DNA of 64,000 nt from JADKIH01 sp031385005 (GCA_031385005.1 JANNBB010000029.1:1-64000), one strand, 5' to 3'. Positions 1 through 8,981 are shown, counted from the first letter of the stretch. Numbers and translations: made by a program. The notes: generated by a model from the letters alone, not told the origin.

Positions 1-82
1 TCGTTTTGAACTAAAAGGAGAATCATTAAGAAAAAAACAAAACAAAAAATAATTTAACTTCGAACCATCAAATCCAATCACC

Positions 83-673
83 CTAAAAGGGGTGGGTCAA
101 CATGGCCGGAATGGGTGGGTCAGTATCGCCGGAATAGTCAGTAAACTGGTCCGTTTCAATTATTGATTTCAATGGTATAGAATTCGACTTTAACAGATAA
201 TCATACCAATTGCCGAATTTGTGGTTCACAAACAATTTGGTATCCACTTCCAATTTCGAATTGAAATAATATTTTTGAACTCCGCTTTTGCCATTTAAAA
301 TTAATTCGTCACATGGATAATCCAAAACTTTCGTCACGCCTTTGTTTACTTCAGATTTAAGAATTTCATCTCCTTGTATACTTGCGTCGTTCCAAAAAGC
401 GGTTTCGGAATTAGACATTTTATTATAAAACTTATTATCTTTATTCGTGTAGAGTTGCCATTGAATCAAAGTCCCATTCACAATTGATTTATAGTCTCCT
501 CCCTTTATAAAATACTCTTGCGTTGAGCCCATCATTGAAGTCCATTGTTGGTCTGTCATTTGAGGGTTTTTGCTTTTATATGTATTTGTATAGGTAACCT
601 TCCCTTCAAAAGATTGGCCAAAAATGATTGTTGTAATAAAGAGAGAAAAAATTATAGTAATTATTTTTTTCAT
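83..673 (-). CDS. Secreted GLPGLI-like protein, C-terminus replaced by IS end
   Basis: This is a 196-residue frame that begins with a Sec signal peptide (residues 1-19, ending IIFGQ). The mature part opens FEGKVTYTNTY and contains a KSGVQKYYF segment followed by VDTKLFVNHKFGNW. These features resemble the GLPGLI/DUF4412-type periplasmic proteins of Bacteroidota, whose function is unknown. Roughly the last 16 residues (DTDPPIPAMLTHPF) are encoded by the tandem IS-end motifs at 90-135, so the natural C-terminus is lost. The gene is probably a 3'-truncated, possibly non-functional copy. It lies 24 bp downstream of another secreted protein on the same strand and may have been co-transcribed with it. 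Confidence 0.6.
   Translation of the reverse strand: MKKIITIIFSLFITTIIFGQSFEGKVTYTNTYKSKNPQMTDQQWTSMMGSTQEYFIKGGDYKSIVNGTLIQWQLYTNKDNKFYNKMSNSETAFWNDASIQGDEILKSEVNKGVTKVLDYPCDELILNGKSGVQKYYFNSKLEVDTKLFVNHKFGNWYDYLLKSNSIPLKSIIETDQFTDYSGDTDPPIPAMLTHPF
90..135. mobile_element. End of an IS21-like element (tandem 23-bp motifs)
   Basis: Two adjacent 23-bp copies lie at 90-112 and 113-135 and match at 20 of 23 positions. Each reads GGGTGGGTCA then a variable core then GCCGGAAT. Repeated GACCCACC...ATTCCGG motifs of this kind are characteristic of IS21-family ends, where transposase binds several sites. The gene to the right loses its native C-terminus at this point, so the element body should lie to the left, outside the window. 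No transposase is visible. The IS21 assignment rests on motif memory and is moderately sure. Confidence 0.5.
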
Positions 674-697
674 GTGCTAAATGGTTTTGTTTGATGT

Positions 698-1225
698 TTA
701 GTCTTTAATGCTATAAAGTATTTTTTGAAAATCAGCTTTAAACTTATCTTTGCTTTCCAGTGTTCCCCAACAAAGGAGTTTATAATAGGTGGTCGGCGTT
801 TCCACTATTCCAACAAAATAATAAATATCTATTTTGGACTCCTTTTCATAATAAGAAACATCACACTCTAAAAAATTTGTTTCGCCTACTTTTTTACTTT
901 GTGGTTTAGATACGGTTCTTTTTTCTTCGTCATTAAGAAAGTCCTTTATAAATTCTTCGTAGAATTCATTTATGGATGTATAGTTTAATTCCGCTAAACG
1001 CAATTGCTCCTTATCGTCTTCAATAATAATTCCCGCCACATCTTTTATTGTATTTTTAAATTGAATTGTAGCGGCCGAGTTTAGTCCAGTTGTTTTAGTC
1101 ATGTATTCGGGTAGGCTTACATTGAAAATATGTCCTGCTTTATAATCCTTAAATGCTGTTTGAGCAAACAATGTATTACCAATTAATATCATTGCAATTG
1201 CAAAATAGTTTTTTGAGTTTTTCAT
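698..1225 (-). CDS. Hypothetical secreted protein
   Basis: The protein has 175 residues with a signal peptide (residues 1-22, cleaved after LFAQ). The mature protein starts with a short segment, GHIFNVSLPEYM, that is reminiscent of PsbP/DUF1795-like folds, followed by alternating strands and a single helix-rich middle (residues 75-105). No catalytic motif is recognisable. It is upstream of, and in the same direction as, the truncated GLPGLI-like gene, with 24 bp between them, so a two-gene unit of exported proteins is likely. The function cannot be assigned. Confidence 0.6.
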   Translation of the reverse strand: MKNSKNYFAIAMILIGNTLFAQTAFKDYKAGHIFNVSLPEYMTKTTGLNSAATIQFKNTIKDVAGIIIEDDKEQLRLAELNYTSINEFYEEFIKDFLNDEEKRTVSKPQSKKVGETNFLECDVSYYEKESKIDIYYFVGIVETPTTYYKLLCWGTLESKDKFKADFQKILYSIKD

Positions 1226-1520
1226 CTTTAGTATTGTTGTTTATTAATAATTAAATTGGTGATTGAATTGTGGCCTGTTGTGCCTGTTTTGAAGCGAAAA
1301 ATAAAATTGTATTTTGCTAAATTAAATAATTATTTTGCATAATCAATACCATTTGTTCAACGGTTTCATGAATATGTATTTCGATATTTTTTACGTTTTT
1401 TAAACTTATAAAATTCATTTTAAATAATTGTTTGAATTATAATACAAAGTTGCGACAACAAACTATACTTGTCGTTGACATATGTAAAGAAAGAAAAAGC
1501 TGGAAGTGAATCGGAAAGAA

Positions 1521-1634
1521 TTAACTTTTTTTCGCAATGCCTTTTCGAATGCGGCTTAGCGATTCGGGTTTAACGCCCAGGTATGTTGCTATTAGATACT
1601 GAGGAATACGTTTACAACAGCCTGTTCTTATTGC
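1521..1634 (-). pseudogene. C-terminal remnant of a Crp/Fnr-family regulator
   Basis: Reading the minus strand from 1634 to the stop at 1521-1523 gives a short open frame whose last 29 residues read RIPQYLIATYLGVKPESLSR then IRKGIAKKS. This is the typical recognition-helix end of Bacteroidota Crp/Fnr (cNMP-binding) regulators. An in-frame stop lies just upstream at 1635-1637 and no cyclic-nucleotide domain precedes it; DoxX occupies that position instead. It is therefore a relic left by deletion or rearrangement. Crp-type regulators often sit beside DoxX genes, so the pair may once have been regulator and target. Confidence 0.65.
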
Positions 1635-1639
1635 TTAAT

Positions 1640-2017
1640 TTATTTTATCAACTGAATGTATTTTTCGCGATTCTCAATAATTACCCAAAGCTCTATTCCA
1701 AGCAGTATAAGTATAATGGGGAGCCCTGATGGTGCAACTAGAATATGGGTTAAAAGTATTCCTACAAGAACAGGAAAAATAATTATCGCTGCTAATGCTC
1801 TGAATTTAGGGATGATGAAAAGTATTCCTCCAACAATTTCGGCAATTGCGATGAGGGGCATAAGCCAACCTATTTCCACAAATGAACCCATTGCCTTCAT
1901 AAGGTCTATGGGTAGATCTTTAGGCATGGGCATGTAATTAAAAAATTTATTTAGCCCCGAATTAATAAACATTAATCCAAAAATGAGGCTTACGCCAAAT
2001 AGAATTTTACTTTTCAT
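1640..2017 (-). CDS. DoxX-family membrane protein
   Basis: This 125-residue protein has four predicted membrane helices (about 7-22, 50-70, 75-95 and 98-115). The pattern FGLMFINSGLNKFFNYMPMP near the N-terminus is typical of small DoxX/DoxX-like proteins in Bacteroidota. The family is linked to quinone- or thiol-redox membrane complexes, but the exact role of the short forms is unknown. It is flanked by two regulator fragments: a Crp/Fnr C-terminus downstream and an HxlR C-terminus divergent upstream. The gene itself looks intact, while its control genes are decayed. Confidence 0.75.
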   Translation of the reverse strand: MKSKILFGVSLIFGLMFINSGLNKFFNYMPMPKDLPIDLMKAMGSFVEIGWLMPLIAIAEIVGGILFIIPKFRALAAIIIFPVLVGILLTHILVAPSGLPIILILLGIELWVIIENREKYIQLIK

Positions 2018-2100
2018 TGTATATATCTTTTTGATTCAGCAAAGATAGTTCTATTTGCTTTCTAAAGTATAACCGTTGCTTAAAAGTAAATAATAAGATT

Positions 2101-2367
2101 AAAACAGCAGTTAATACCAAAGTCCTTGTTAAAGAGTTGAACGATTTGGATGAGCGTGAACTAATCAAGAGAACCGTCCACGATTGTTATCCGGTCTTGA
2201 TTGAATACACAACAACAGATTATTTTAAATCGCTGGATAAGGTCATTAAAGAATTACACCTTTGGGGAATCAACTACCGTAAAACAGGTGTTGCTCATAT
2301 GCTAAGGAGTGCAAAAGTAGTTGCCGGCATGTTCGCTATAGTCGTAGTAAAAAATTGTCCTTGTTGA
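2101..2367 (+). pseudogene. HxlR-family regulator fragment (N-terminus missing)
   Basis: From 2101 the frame reads NTKVLVKELNDLDERELIKR and then a segment ending YFKSLDKVIKELHLWGINY. This matches the second half of HxlR-type winged-helix regulators (helix 3, wing, and the conserved ...TEYGKSL...W G end). The N-terminal helices and a proper ATG before them are absent; the first ATG, at 2137, would start inside the DNA-binding domain. After about position 2285 the frame runs on as unrelated sequence into the 3' end of the opposite-strand receiver gene. It is most likely a broken gene. HxlR proteins usually sense redox or electrophile stress and often control divergent DoxX genes. Confidence 0.55.
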
Positions 2368-2782
2368 AAAAGGTGTTCTGATAAGTATATGCTGTGACGA
2401 CCACTTTGTTTAATGCCTGTTTAAGTGCATCAAAACTGCTCGGTTTATTGATGTAAACATTTGCGCCGTTAATAAATGTTTCTTCAATATCGTTTTCGGA
2501 AAGCGAAGTCGAAAAAATGGCGATGGCAATGTCAATCAATTTGTCGTTCGCCTTAATTTCTTTCAAACATTCAATACCGTTTTTCTTGGGCATATTCAGG
2601 TCCAGAAAAAGTAGCTGGGGTAATACGTTGCCTGCTTTAGTAAGGTATTCCATTAGTTCAACGCCATCATTTACGGTCTGTACAATAGTTTTTGTTTTCA
2701 ATTCATTTAGCGCATCAACAAAAAGTAAACGATCGTTTTCCTCGTCATCGGCAAGAAGAATATACAGTGGTTTATCAAGCAT
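2336..2782 (-). CDS. Stand-alone CheY-like response regulator
   Basis: The protein has 148 residues and is a single receiver domain. Acidic residues D12-D13 follow the first strand, the phospho-acceptor is D61 in LLFLDLNMPKKNG, T/S lies in IFSTS, and the conserved lysine is K113 in INKPSSF. There is no output domain, so signal must pass through protein contact, as in rcp1-type receivers that pair with CHASE3/PAS kinases. It is the third gene after a histidine kinase (3403-4842) and an AraC-type regulator (2830-3390) on the same strand. The C-terminal 20 residues after the receiver fold are atypical and overlap the HxlR fragment. Confidence 0.8.
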   Translation of the reverse strand: MLDKPLYILLADDEENDRLLFVDALNELKTKTIVQTVNDGVELMEYLTKAGNVLPQLLFLDLNMPKKNGIECLKEIKANDKLIDIAIAIFSTSLSENDIEETFINGANVYINKPSSFDALKQALNKVVVTAYTYQNTFFNKDNFLLRL

Positions 2783-2829
2783 TATTAGTTGTTTTGAAGT
2801 ATTAATATTAAATAAAATATATTTTGCGC

Positions 2830-3390
2830 TTAGTGTTCGTCTTGTTTTATCGTTCGCCTTTTAGTAATAATTCTTTGAAACGCAGTTGGTGTTAGTCCTG
2901 TTACGCTTTTGAATTGATGGCTAAAATGAGCCGTGCTGCTATAATTAAGTTTCCAACCAATTTCTGTAATGTTCAATTCATTGGTAGCTAATAATTGTTT
3001 TGCTCTTTCCGTTTTTTGCATTATAATAAATGTTTCAATAGATGTATAGGTTACGCTTGAAAAAAGATTAGAAAGATGTCCATACCTCTGCTTTAGCTTA
3101 TTCGATAAGTAGGTTGATGCCTTTAAAGGTAATTTCTCTTCCATGAAAATCATTTCGACAATTGCCTCTTTTATTTTTTGAACCATTTTGCTTTTTTTGT
3201 TTTCAACAATTTCAATGCTGTAGCTATTTAATAAAGCATGTAATTGATTTAATTTTTCTTCAGTTATGGATTCTCTTATTTCTACTTCGCCTATACTTTT
3301 GAAGGAATACTTCAAGTCCAATTTGTCCAGCTGGTCCTGAAGCATTTTTTTGCAAATTGCGTTAATGTCATAATTGAAATAAAGTGTCAT
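2830..3390 (-). CDS. AraC-family transcriptional regulator with HMA-like N-terminus
   Basis: The 186-residue protein has two parts. Residues 1-75 resemble the ferredoxin-like (HMA-type) N-domain seen in a Bacteroidota AraC subgroup (SIGEVEIRE then LHALLNSYSIEIVENKKSK), but only one cysteine (C13) is present rather than a CxxC metal site. Residues 85-180 form an AraC helix-turn-helix pair, with ELNITEIGWKLNYSSTAHFS and FKSVTGLTPTAFQ marking the second helix-turn-helix. It lies 12 bp after the histidine kinase gene and 47 bp before the receiver gene, so it is probably part of the same signalling operon. Confidence 0.8.
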   Translation of the reverse strand: MTLYFNYDINAICKKMLQDQLDKLDLKYSFKSIGEVEIRESITEEKLNQLHALLNSYSIEIVENKKSKMVQKIKEAIVEMIFMEEKLPLKASTYLSNKLKQRYGHLSNLFSSVTYTSIETFIIMQKTERAKQLLATNELNITEIGWKLNYSSTAHFSHQFKSVTGLTPTAFQRIITKRRTIKQDEH

Positions 3391-3402
3391 TTTGCTTATA
3401 GA

Positions 3403-4842
3403 TTAAATATTTTGATTCGTCGGTATGTAAATATTAAATGTTGCCCCTTTGTTTAGTTCGCTTGTGGTTGTGATGAAACCATTGTGATTTTCAACAATTT
3501 TTTTTACGATCGCCAAACCGATTCCTGTGCCTGAAAATTTTTGTTTATCGTTTAGTCGTTGGAAAACCTCAAATATGCGATCTTTGTATTGTGGTTCAAA
3601 TCCAATACCATTATCGGTGACACTGATGTGGTAGTATTCGGTTTCGGTTGTCAGATCTGTTGAACCTTCCTGCTGGTTTAATTTTACAATTCTGCCATTG
3701 ATTATAATTTTGGGCGGTGTATCGGGCTTTGAAAATTTAAGTGCATTGCCAATAAGATTGTGCATCATTTGCTGAAATTGAAAAGGAATAACTTTTATAT
3801 CGCACAATTCATCTACTAGTATCGTCGCATTTTTATCATCAATGATTTCAATAAAATCTTTTGTTGCTTCATCAACAATTTGTTTAAGTTTAATAGTTTT
3901 AAATTTTCTTTCTCCTGTTTTGGCTTTTGAATAAGTGAGCAAATCTGTAAGAAGGGTTTGCATTCGTTTAGCTGCATTACTCATTTTCTCAAAATAATTT
4001 TTGCCCTTGTCGGATAAGTTTTGTTGTTCAATATCAATGATACGGGAGGCAAAATTTTGTATTTGTCTGAGCGGCTCTTGCAAGTCGTGGCTTGAAATAT
4101 AGTTAATTGATTCGAGTTCTTTATTTGCTTTGATAAGTTCTTGATTTTTTTCAAGAATCGATTCATTGATTTTTGTTAATTCATTTTTGCTTCGCTCAAT
4201 ATTCAATTTTAGTCTGTCTGATATTCTAAGTTCCCGCATAATTTTAAAATACGATGCAAAAAGAATTACAATTGAACCAATGATTAAAACAATAGTAAAT
4301 AATGGGGTAATAGCCGTGGATTTGTTTAATGCGGTAGAACGAATTTGTAGTAAATTGTCTTCTTCGATTTCCATTTTATCAATCTGCTTAGCCACGGCAT
4401 CCATTAATGCTTTTCCTACCAAAAATCGTTGTATATCTATGGTTGAATTTTTTGTGTCTTCTAAAACCCTTTGAATATATTCCAGTCTTTTGAAAACAAT
4501 AATTCTCAATTCTTTTACATTTTGTTGCTTAGATGGGTCTCCTTTAATAAGAGAGTCAATTTTATCAAAATGAGAAATGAGTTTCGCTTGGGCTTCATAA
4601 ACGGGTAAAAGAAAAACGGTGTCCCTGGTAAGTATGTATCCACGCTGGCTTGATTCAATTTCTTTAAGGGATGAAAACGTTTTATTAAGTTCTAGCTTTA
4701 CTCTCTGTGTGTGGTTAACTAATTCTGTTTCTGATATGAGATTTTGAATTCTTACATAAGACATGAAAGAAAGTAAAATTAAAGCAATTATTGCAATAAG
4801 GAAAATTAATTTAATTCGGTTATGCTGTTCCTCTTTAATCAT
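3403..4842 (-). CDS. CHASE3-type membrane sensor histidine kinase
   Basis: The 479-residue protein has a membrane helix at about 12-30, an extracytoplasmic CHASE3 domain (about 38-175, with the segment EIESSQRGYILTRD), a second membrane helix (180-198) and a coiled coil (205-245). A HisKA domain follows with phospho-acceptor H252 in SSHDLQEPLRQ. The HATPase has an N-box (MHNLIGNALKFSKP), a G1 box (VTDNGIGFEP) and a G2 box (GTGIGLAIVKKIVE). It heads an operon with an AraC regulator and a stand-alone receiver. The signal sensed is unknown. The domain architecture matches the phytochrome-like/CHASE3 kinases common in Bacteroidota. Confidence 0.85.
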   Translation of the reverse strand: MIKEEQHNRIKLIFLIAIIALILLSFMSYVRIQNLISETELVNHTQRVKLELNKTFSSLKEIESSQRGYILTRDTVFLLPVYEAQAKLISHFDKIDSLIKGDPSKQQNVKELRIIVFKRLEYIQRVLEDTKNSTIDIQRFLVGKALMDAVAKQIDKMEIEEDNLLQIRSTALNKSTAITPLFTIVLIIGSIVILFASYFKIMRELRISDRLKLNIERSKNELTKINESILEKNQELIKANKELESINYISSHDLQEPLRQIQNFASRIIDIEQQNLSDKGKNYFEKMSNAAKRMQTLLTDLLTYSKAKTGERKFKTIKLKQIVDEATKDFIEIIDDKNATILVDELCDIKVIPFQFQQMMHNLIGNALKFSKPDTPPKIIINGRIVKLNQQEGSTDLTTETEYYHISVTDNGIGFEPQYKDRIFEVFQRLNDKQKFSGTGIGLAIVKKIVENHNGFITTTSELNKGATFNIYIPTNQNI

Positions 4843-4898
4843 TCAAACAGTGTTATGTGATTGGTAAGCCTAAATTTTTTGAATTGTTACTGAATTTC

Positions 4899-5147
4899 TC
4901 ATCTTACTTCGAGAACAAATATAGATTCAATTGACTTTTCCAATAGCCGGTGAGTTGCGGGTTTGCAGATGTAGCTGTTTGCTCCTAAAGAATGACTAGT
5001 TTCGTCCGCGATTTCGCCGGCGGTTGTAGAAAATTTGATGCTGGAAATATTTTTCTGTCTACGTAATATTCCTATTTTTTCTAAATATTCAAATCTATTT
5101 TTCTTTTGAAAAATAAAAAAACAAAGTAGCCGCAACCAGACTGTCAC
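4899..5147 (-). pseudogene. Receiver-domain (CheY-like) fragment
   Basis: The frame encodes 82 residues. Its second half reads IKFSTTAGEIADETSHSLGA then NSYICKPATHRLLEKSIESI. This is the beta4-alpha5 part of a receiver domain (normally ...YSTS...A..LGANSYIVKP). The phospho-acceptor strand and acidic pocket are missing, and the first 30 residues do not resemble a receiver. It is best read as a relic of a second receiver gene next to the CHASE3 kinase, now cut down to its C-terminus. Confidence 0.5.
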
Positions 5148-5155
5148 ATTGAGGT

Positions 5156-5437
5156 TTACTTGGGTCTTGAAATTTCGATGCTGGTACTATCCTTGGATAT
5201 ATTCACATTATTCTTTTTCGAGCCGTCGTTATTTTCAATGCTCATGCCCTCATCATTCACTTTTATTGTTGTACCGTCTTTCTGATTTGGGTCAACGACC
5301 TCTGTCTTTTTTTCCGCTGGAGTAGGTGTCTCGACTGGAGGAGGAGTCTCGGTAGAGTCCTTTTGATTACTATTGTTTTGGCAAGAAGCCATGGCCAGCA
5401 TAGCCAGTGTTCCGGATAAAATGATTTTTATTTTCAT
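5156..5437 (-). CDS. Small putative lipoprotein
   Basis: I place the start at the ATG at 5437 because residues 1-19 then form a clean lipoprotein signal with lipobox LAMAS-C (C19). A longer frame to 5500 would prepend a lysine-rich stretch that makes no sense. The mature 75 residues are low-complexity: a Thr/Pro/Glu linker (ETPPPVETPTPAEKKTE) and then short strands rich in D, N and S. No domain is recognised. It is probably an exported, lipid-anchored envelope protein of unknown function, transcribed alone. Confidence 0.6.
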   Translation of the reverse strand: MKIKIILSGTLAMLAMASCQNNSNQKDSTETPPPVETPTPAEKKTEVVDPNQKDGTTIKVNDEGMSIENNDGSKKNNVNISKDSTSIEISRPK

Positions 5438-5957
5438 TGCTAATTTGTTTTTTGTTTTTAATATTCTATAAATATACTTTTTTTTCTTTATGAACACCAA
5501 ATAAAATCAAGGACCGATTTTCAGAAAATATATTGATTAAAACCCTTTATATAAGTGGTACAAATCAGGAAACAATATAAACAAAATAATTATGCTGTTG
5601 CGAAAAGTGTAAGCAATAATAAATACTCTTTGTTTTATGATAAAAACACCGTTTAATAATTGCTAATTGTAAATCAGGGATAGGACAATCAAGAAACTGT
5701 AAATCAATATCGGGAGTAACTTACTAAAAACTGAAAACTTTTTCAAGCCGAGTTAGTTCCGTGCGAAACAAATAATTCGCTTGTGTTACCATCAGAGATT
5801 AAATCGTCCCAACATCCCTCGCCTTCAACAGAAATTTTGTTTGTGATTTTGTAGTTTGATTTTGTGTTAGCACATTGCAAGCAAAATTTGCTTCAAGGTA
5901 AATGCAAGAGATAATTATTGCTGCTTTTTTATTTGTTAATAAATTAGTTTGTGAAAA
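5438..5957. other. AT-rich intergenic region without a gene
   Basis: These 520 bases lie between the start of the small lipoprotein gene and the end of the RND transporter gene. They are AT-rich, stops are dense in all frames, and I found no convincing repeat or RNA. The part near 5438-5480 should carry the lipoprotein promoter, and the part near 5900-5957 should carry the efflux operon terminator, but neither is clear by eye. Confidence 0.5.
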
Positions 5958-8900
5958 TTATTTTGGTTCAATTGTTTCTTTTGAGTTTACCGCTATCAAT
6001 ATGGAAGGAAATACAATCAGCAGTAATGGAAGAGCAACTACTAAACCTCCAATGACTGCAATTGCTAAAGGTTGATGTAGTTGTGCTCCTGCTCCAATGC
6101 CTAATGCAAGTGGAAGCAATGCTGCGATTGCTGCGCAAGCAGTCATTAGTTTTGGTCTTAGTCGGGTGGCGATGGAAAAAAGAATGCTTTGTTCTTTGTT
6201 TAATGTTTTTCGTGCTTCAATAAATTGCCAATAGGTGAAGATTGCGTTTTCGCCAATGATTCCGACTATCATAATGATGCCTGTGTAGCTGCCAACATTT
6301 AGCGGTGTGCCTGTGATGAGTAGTGAAAATAAACTTCCTGCAACACCAAGTATTGCAATGAAAATAATTATGAATGAAATTTTTATTTGTCGGAATAAAA
6401 ACAGTATGACAATAAAAACGAGTAATGATGCCGTAAGCAATATCATTAATAATTCTTTGAACGCTTGCTGTTGTTGTGCGTAGCTTCCTCCGTATTCAAT
6501 GTGATAACCTTGTGGTAAGGCAATTTTTGTTTTGAGTATTTGCTGAATGTCTTTGAGTGTGTTGCCTAGGTCGCGGTTGTTTAGTCGTGCTGTTATAACT
6601 CCCATCATCTTTTGATTTTCGCGTGTGATTTCTGCAACTCCTTTTCCTAATTGAATTGTTGCAACGGTGCTGATTGGTTTGAACATCCCGTTTGGTAAAA
6701 TAATGGATGCGTTGTTAAGTGTATGCACAGAAGTTCTTTGTGCTTGCGGATAAATCATTCGTATGTCAACCTGCTGCTCCTTTTCTAAAATGGTGCTGAT
6801 TACACTTCCTTCAATTTGTGTTTGCAATTGGAATTGAAAATCTCTAGGCGTTAATCCCAATTGTGCAAGTTTTGAAACATCTGGTTGGATATTTATTTCA
6901 GGTCCTGCAATTACAATTCCGTCAAACACATCGGCAGTTCCTTTTACTTGTGAAACTTCTTCTGCAATTTGTTTAGAGAATTCTTCAATTTTATTTTGGT
7001 TATCGCCAAATACTTTTATTTCTATTGGCTGTACACTGCTCATTAAATCTCCTAACATATCTCCAATTACTTGTCCGAAGTCAACTACAAGTTGTGGTAT
7101 GCTTGTTTCTATTTGCAGACGGATTTCGTCTGACACTTCATCCGTAGTTTTGTTTCTCTTCTTTTTGAGTTGAATTAAATAATCACCATAGTTTGGTTCG
7201 GTGATAAAGAATCCCATTTGTGTCCCTGTTCTTCGTGAAAATTTTTCTACTTCGGGTTGATGTTTTAAAATATCATCTACCTTTTGCAACATGTGATTGG
7301 TTTCTTCCAGCGTTGTTCCTGCCGGACTTGTATAATCAAGCACAATACTTCCTTCATCCATTTCGGGTAAAAATCCTGAATACAATTTTGATGGCACTAA
7401 CCAAATGGTGATTCCACAAAGAACAATGATAATAAAACTGATAATTGGACGGTGTATAAAAAATGAGATCCATCTTGTTGAATGTTGTGTGCTTGCTTTT
7501 TGCTTTTTCTTTTTCAAGGGAACGAAAAGAAAAAGCATTGGAAGAATTATCCAACTCACAAAAAAAGATGCGGTGAGTGTGATAATCATTGTGTATGCCA
7601 AAATTTTAAAATATGCACCTGCAACACCACTCATCAAAATAAATGGAATAAAAATTACAATGGTGCTTAGTGATGAACCCACCATTGCAGGGAGTAAATA
7701 TTTTATTGCTTTGCTGATGATGGAAGGCATTGGTTCATCAGGTTCTTCTTCGCAGCTTCGGTGAATTTGTTCTACTACAATTACTGCATCGTCAATCATT
7801 AAACCAATGGCGGCTGCAATTGCACCGAGTGTCATAATGTTAAAAGTGTAACCAATTGAATATATTATGATGAGTGTTAAACTAAGTGTAACAGGAATGG
7901 TAATTAATATCACGGCGCTTGTAGATGCTGAACGCAAAAAAATAATTACAATAATAGTTGCAAGTAATAAACCAATCCATAGCACATCACGAATACTGGT
8001 GATGCTGTTGTTTACAAAATCGGCTTGCTTGTAATAAGGAATGAGTTTAATATCTTTTGGTAAAATATTTTTAAATTCCTCTATGCGTTTTTCAATGCCT
8101 TTGGTAACATCAATTAAATTAGCATCGGGTTGTTTTAGGATTGCAACAAGTGGAACATCTTTTCCGTTTGCATTTATTTCTACATACTCTTTTGTTTCGT
8201 GAAATTCTACACTTGAAACATCACTTAATTTTATAAGACGATTGGGAGTATTTATCAGCACTAAGCTTTGTAATTCTTTTAAATTGTCAACTGCATTATC
8301 GGTAAGCGTTAAATACAAACGGTTGTGATCGCTGATATAACCGTTAGATTGGAGAATGTTAGATTGTGTTACCGCAGTTTGAATTAATTGCGGTGTTATA
8401 CCAAGAGCAGATAGTTTTTCGGGTTGCAAAATGATTTGATACTCTTTTGTTTTTCCGCCTATGATTGCAATATCTGCAACTCCGGGCGTGGCTGCGAGAT
8501 AAGGTTTTACCTGATAAATTGCAATTTTTTTAAGTTCTACCTGTGAACGATTTCCTTCTAAAGAATAACCCATGACAGGAAGAATAGAAGGATTCATTTT
8601 TTCAATAGTGATAGAAACGCCTTGCGGTAATTTGTTTTGAGTTTGGTTGATGAATGATTCTATCTGTTGTTTTGCAACATCAATGTTGACATTCCAATTG
8701 AGGAAAATAGAAATTTCACAACTGCCCCGTGTAGTGGTGCTGCGGATGTAGTCCAAACCCTCGGTGCGCTTGATGCTGTTTTCAAGCGGAACGGTTACGG
8801 TGGTCATCATGCGGTCAACAGGAAGTTGTCCCGCATCGGCAATTACTTTTATTTTAGGAAATGTAATGTCAGGAAATAAACCTGTTTTGATACTGGTGTA

Positions 8901-8981
8901 ACTGAAATAACCAACCACTAAAAGCAATGCAGCTATTGCAAGTAAGGGGAATTGAAATTTATGGTGGTGCGTTTGATTCAT
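5958..8981 (-). CDS. RND efflux transporter permease
   Basis: The 1007-residue protein has the two-fold RND plan: an N-terminal helix (10-27), a large periplasmic loop, helices around 333-490, a second large loop, and helices from about 835 to the end. The proton-relay pair D397-D398 lies in GLMIDDAVIVVEQIHR of helix 4. The opening FPDITFPKIKVIADAGQ resembles the CzcA/CusA-AcrB superfamily. The substrate (metal or organic) cannot be fixed. It is the last gene of a three-gene operon: TolC-like outer membrane channel, then adaptor, then pump. Its ATG overlaps the adaptor stop codon by one base, which suggests translational coupling. Confidence 0.9.
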   Translation of the reverse strand: MNQTHHHKFQFPLLAIAALLLVVGYFSYTSIKTGLFPDITFPKIKVIADAGQLPVDRMMTTVTVPLENSIKRTEGLDYIRSTTTRGSCEISIFLNWNVNIDVAKQQIESFINQTQNKLPQGVSITIEKMNPSILPVMGYSLEGNRSQVELKKIAIYQVKPYLAATPGVADIAIIGGKTKEYQIILQPEKLSALGITPQLIQTAVTQSNILQSNGYISDHNRLYLTLTDNAVDNLKELQSLVLINTPNRLIKLSDVSSVEFHETKEYVEINANGKDVPLVAILKQPDANLIDVTKGIEKRIEEFKNILPKDIKLIPYYKQADFVNNSITSIRDVLWIGLLLATIIVIIFLRSASTSAVILITIPVTLSLTLIIIYSIGYTFNIMTLGAIAAAIGLMIDDAVIVVEQIHRSCEEEPDEPMPSIISKAIKYLLPAMVGSSLSTIVIFIPFILMSGVAGAYFKILAYTMIITLTASFFVSWIILPMLFLFVPLKKKKQKASTQHSTRWISFFIHRPIISFIIIVLCGITIWLVPSKLYSGFLPEMDEGSIVLDYTSPAGTTLEETNHMLQKVDDILKHQPEVEKFSRRTGTQMGFFITEPNYGDYLIQLKKKRNKTTDEVSDEIRLQIETSIPQLVVDFGQVIGDMLGDLMSSVQPIEIKVFGDNQNKIEEFSKQIAEEVSQVKGTADVFDGIVIAGPEINIQPDVSKLAQLGLTPRDFQFQLQTQIEGSVISTILEKEQQVDIRMIYPQAQRTSVHTLNNASIILPNGMFKPISTVATIQLGKGVAEITRENQKMMGVITARLNNRDLGNTLKDIQQILKTKIALPQGYHIEYGGSYAQQQQAFKELLMILLTASLLVFIVILFLFRQIKISFIIIFIAILGVAGSLFSLLITGTPLNVGSYTGIIMIVGIIGENAIFTYWQFIEARKTLNKEQSILFSIATRLRPKLMTACAAIAALLPLALGIGAGAQLHQPLAIAVIGGLVVALPLLLIVFPSILIAVNSKETIEPK

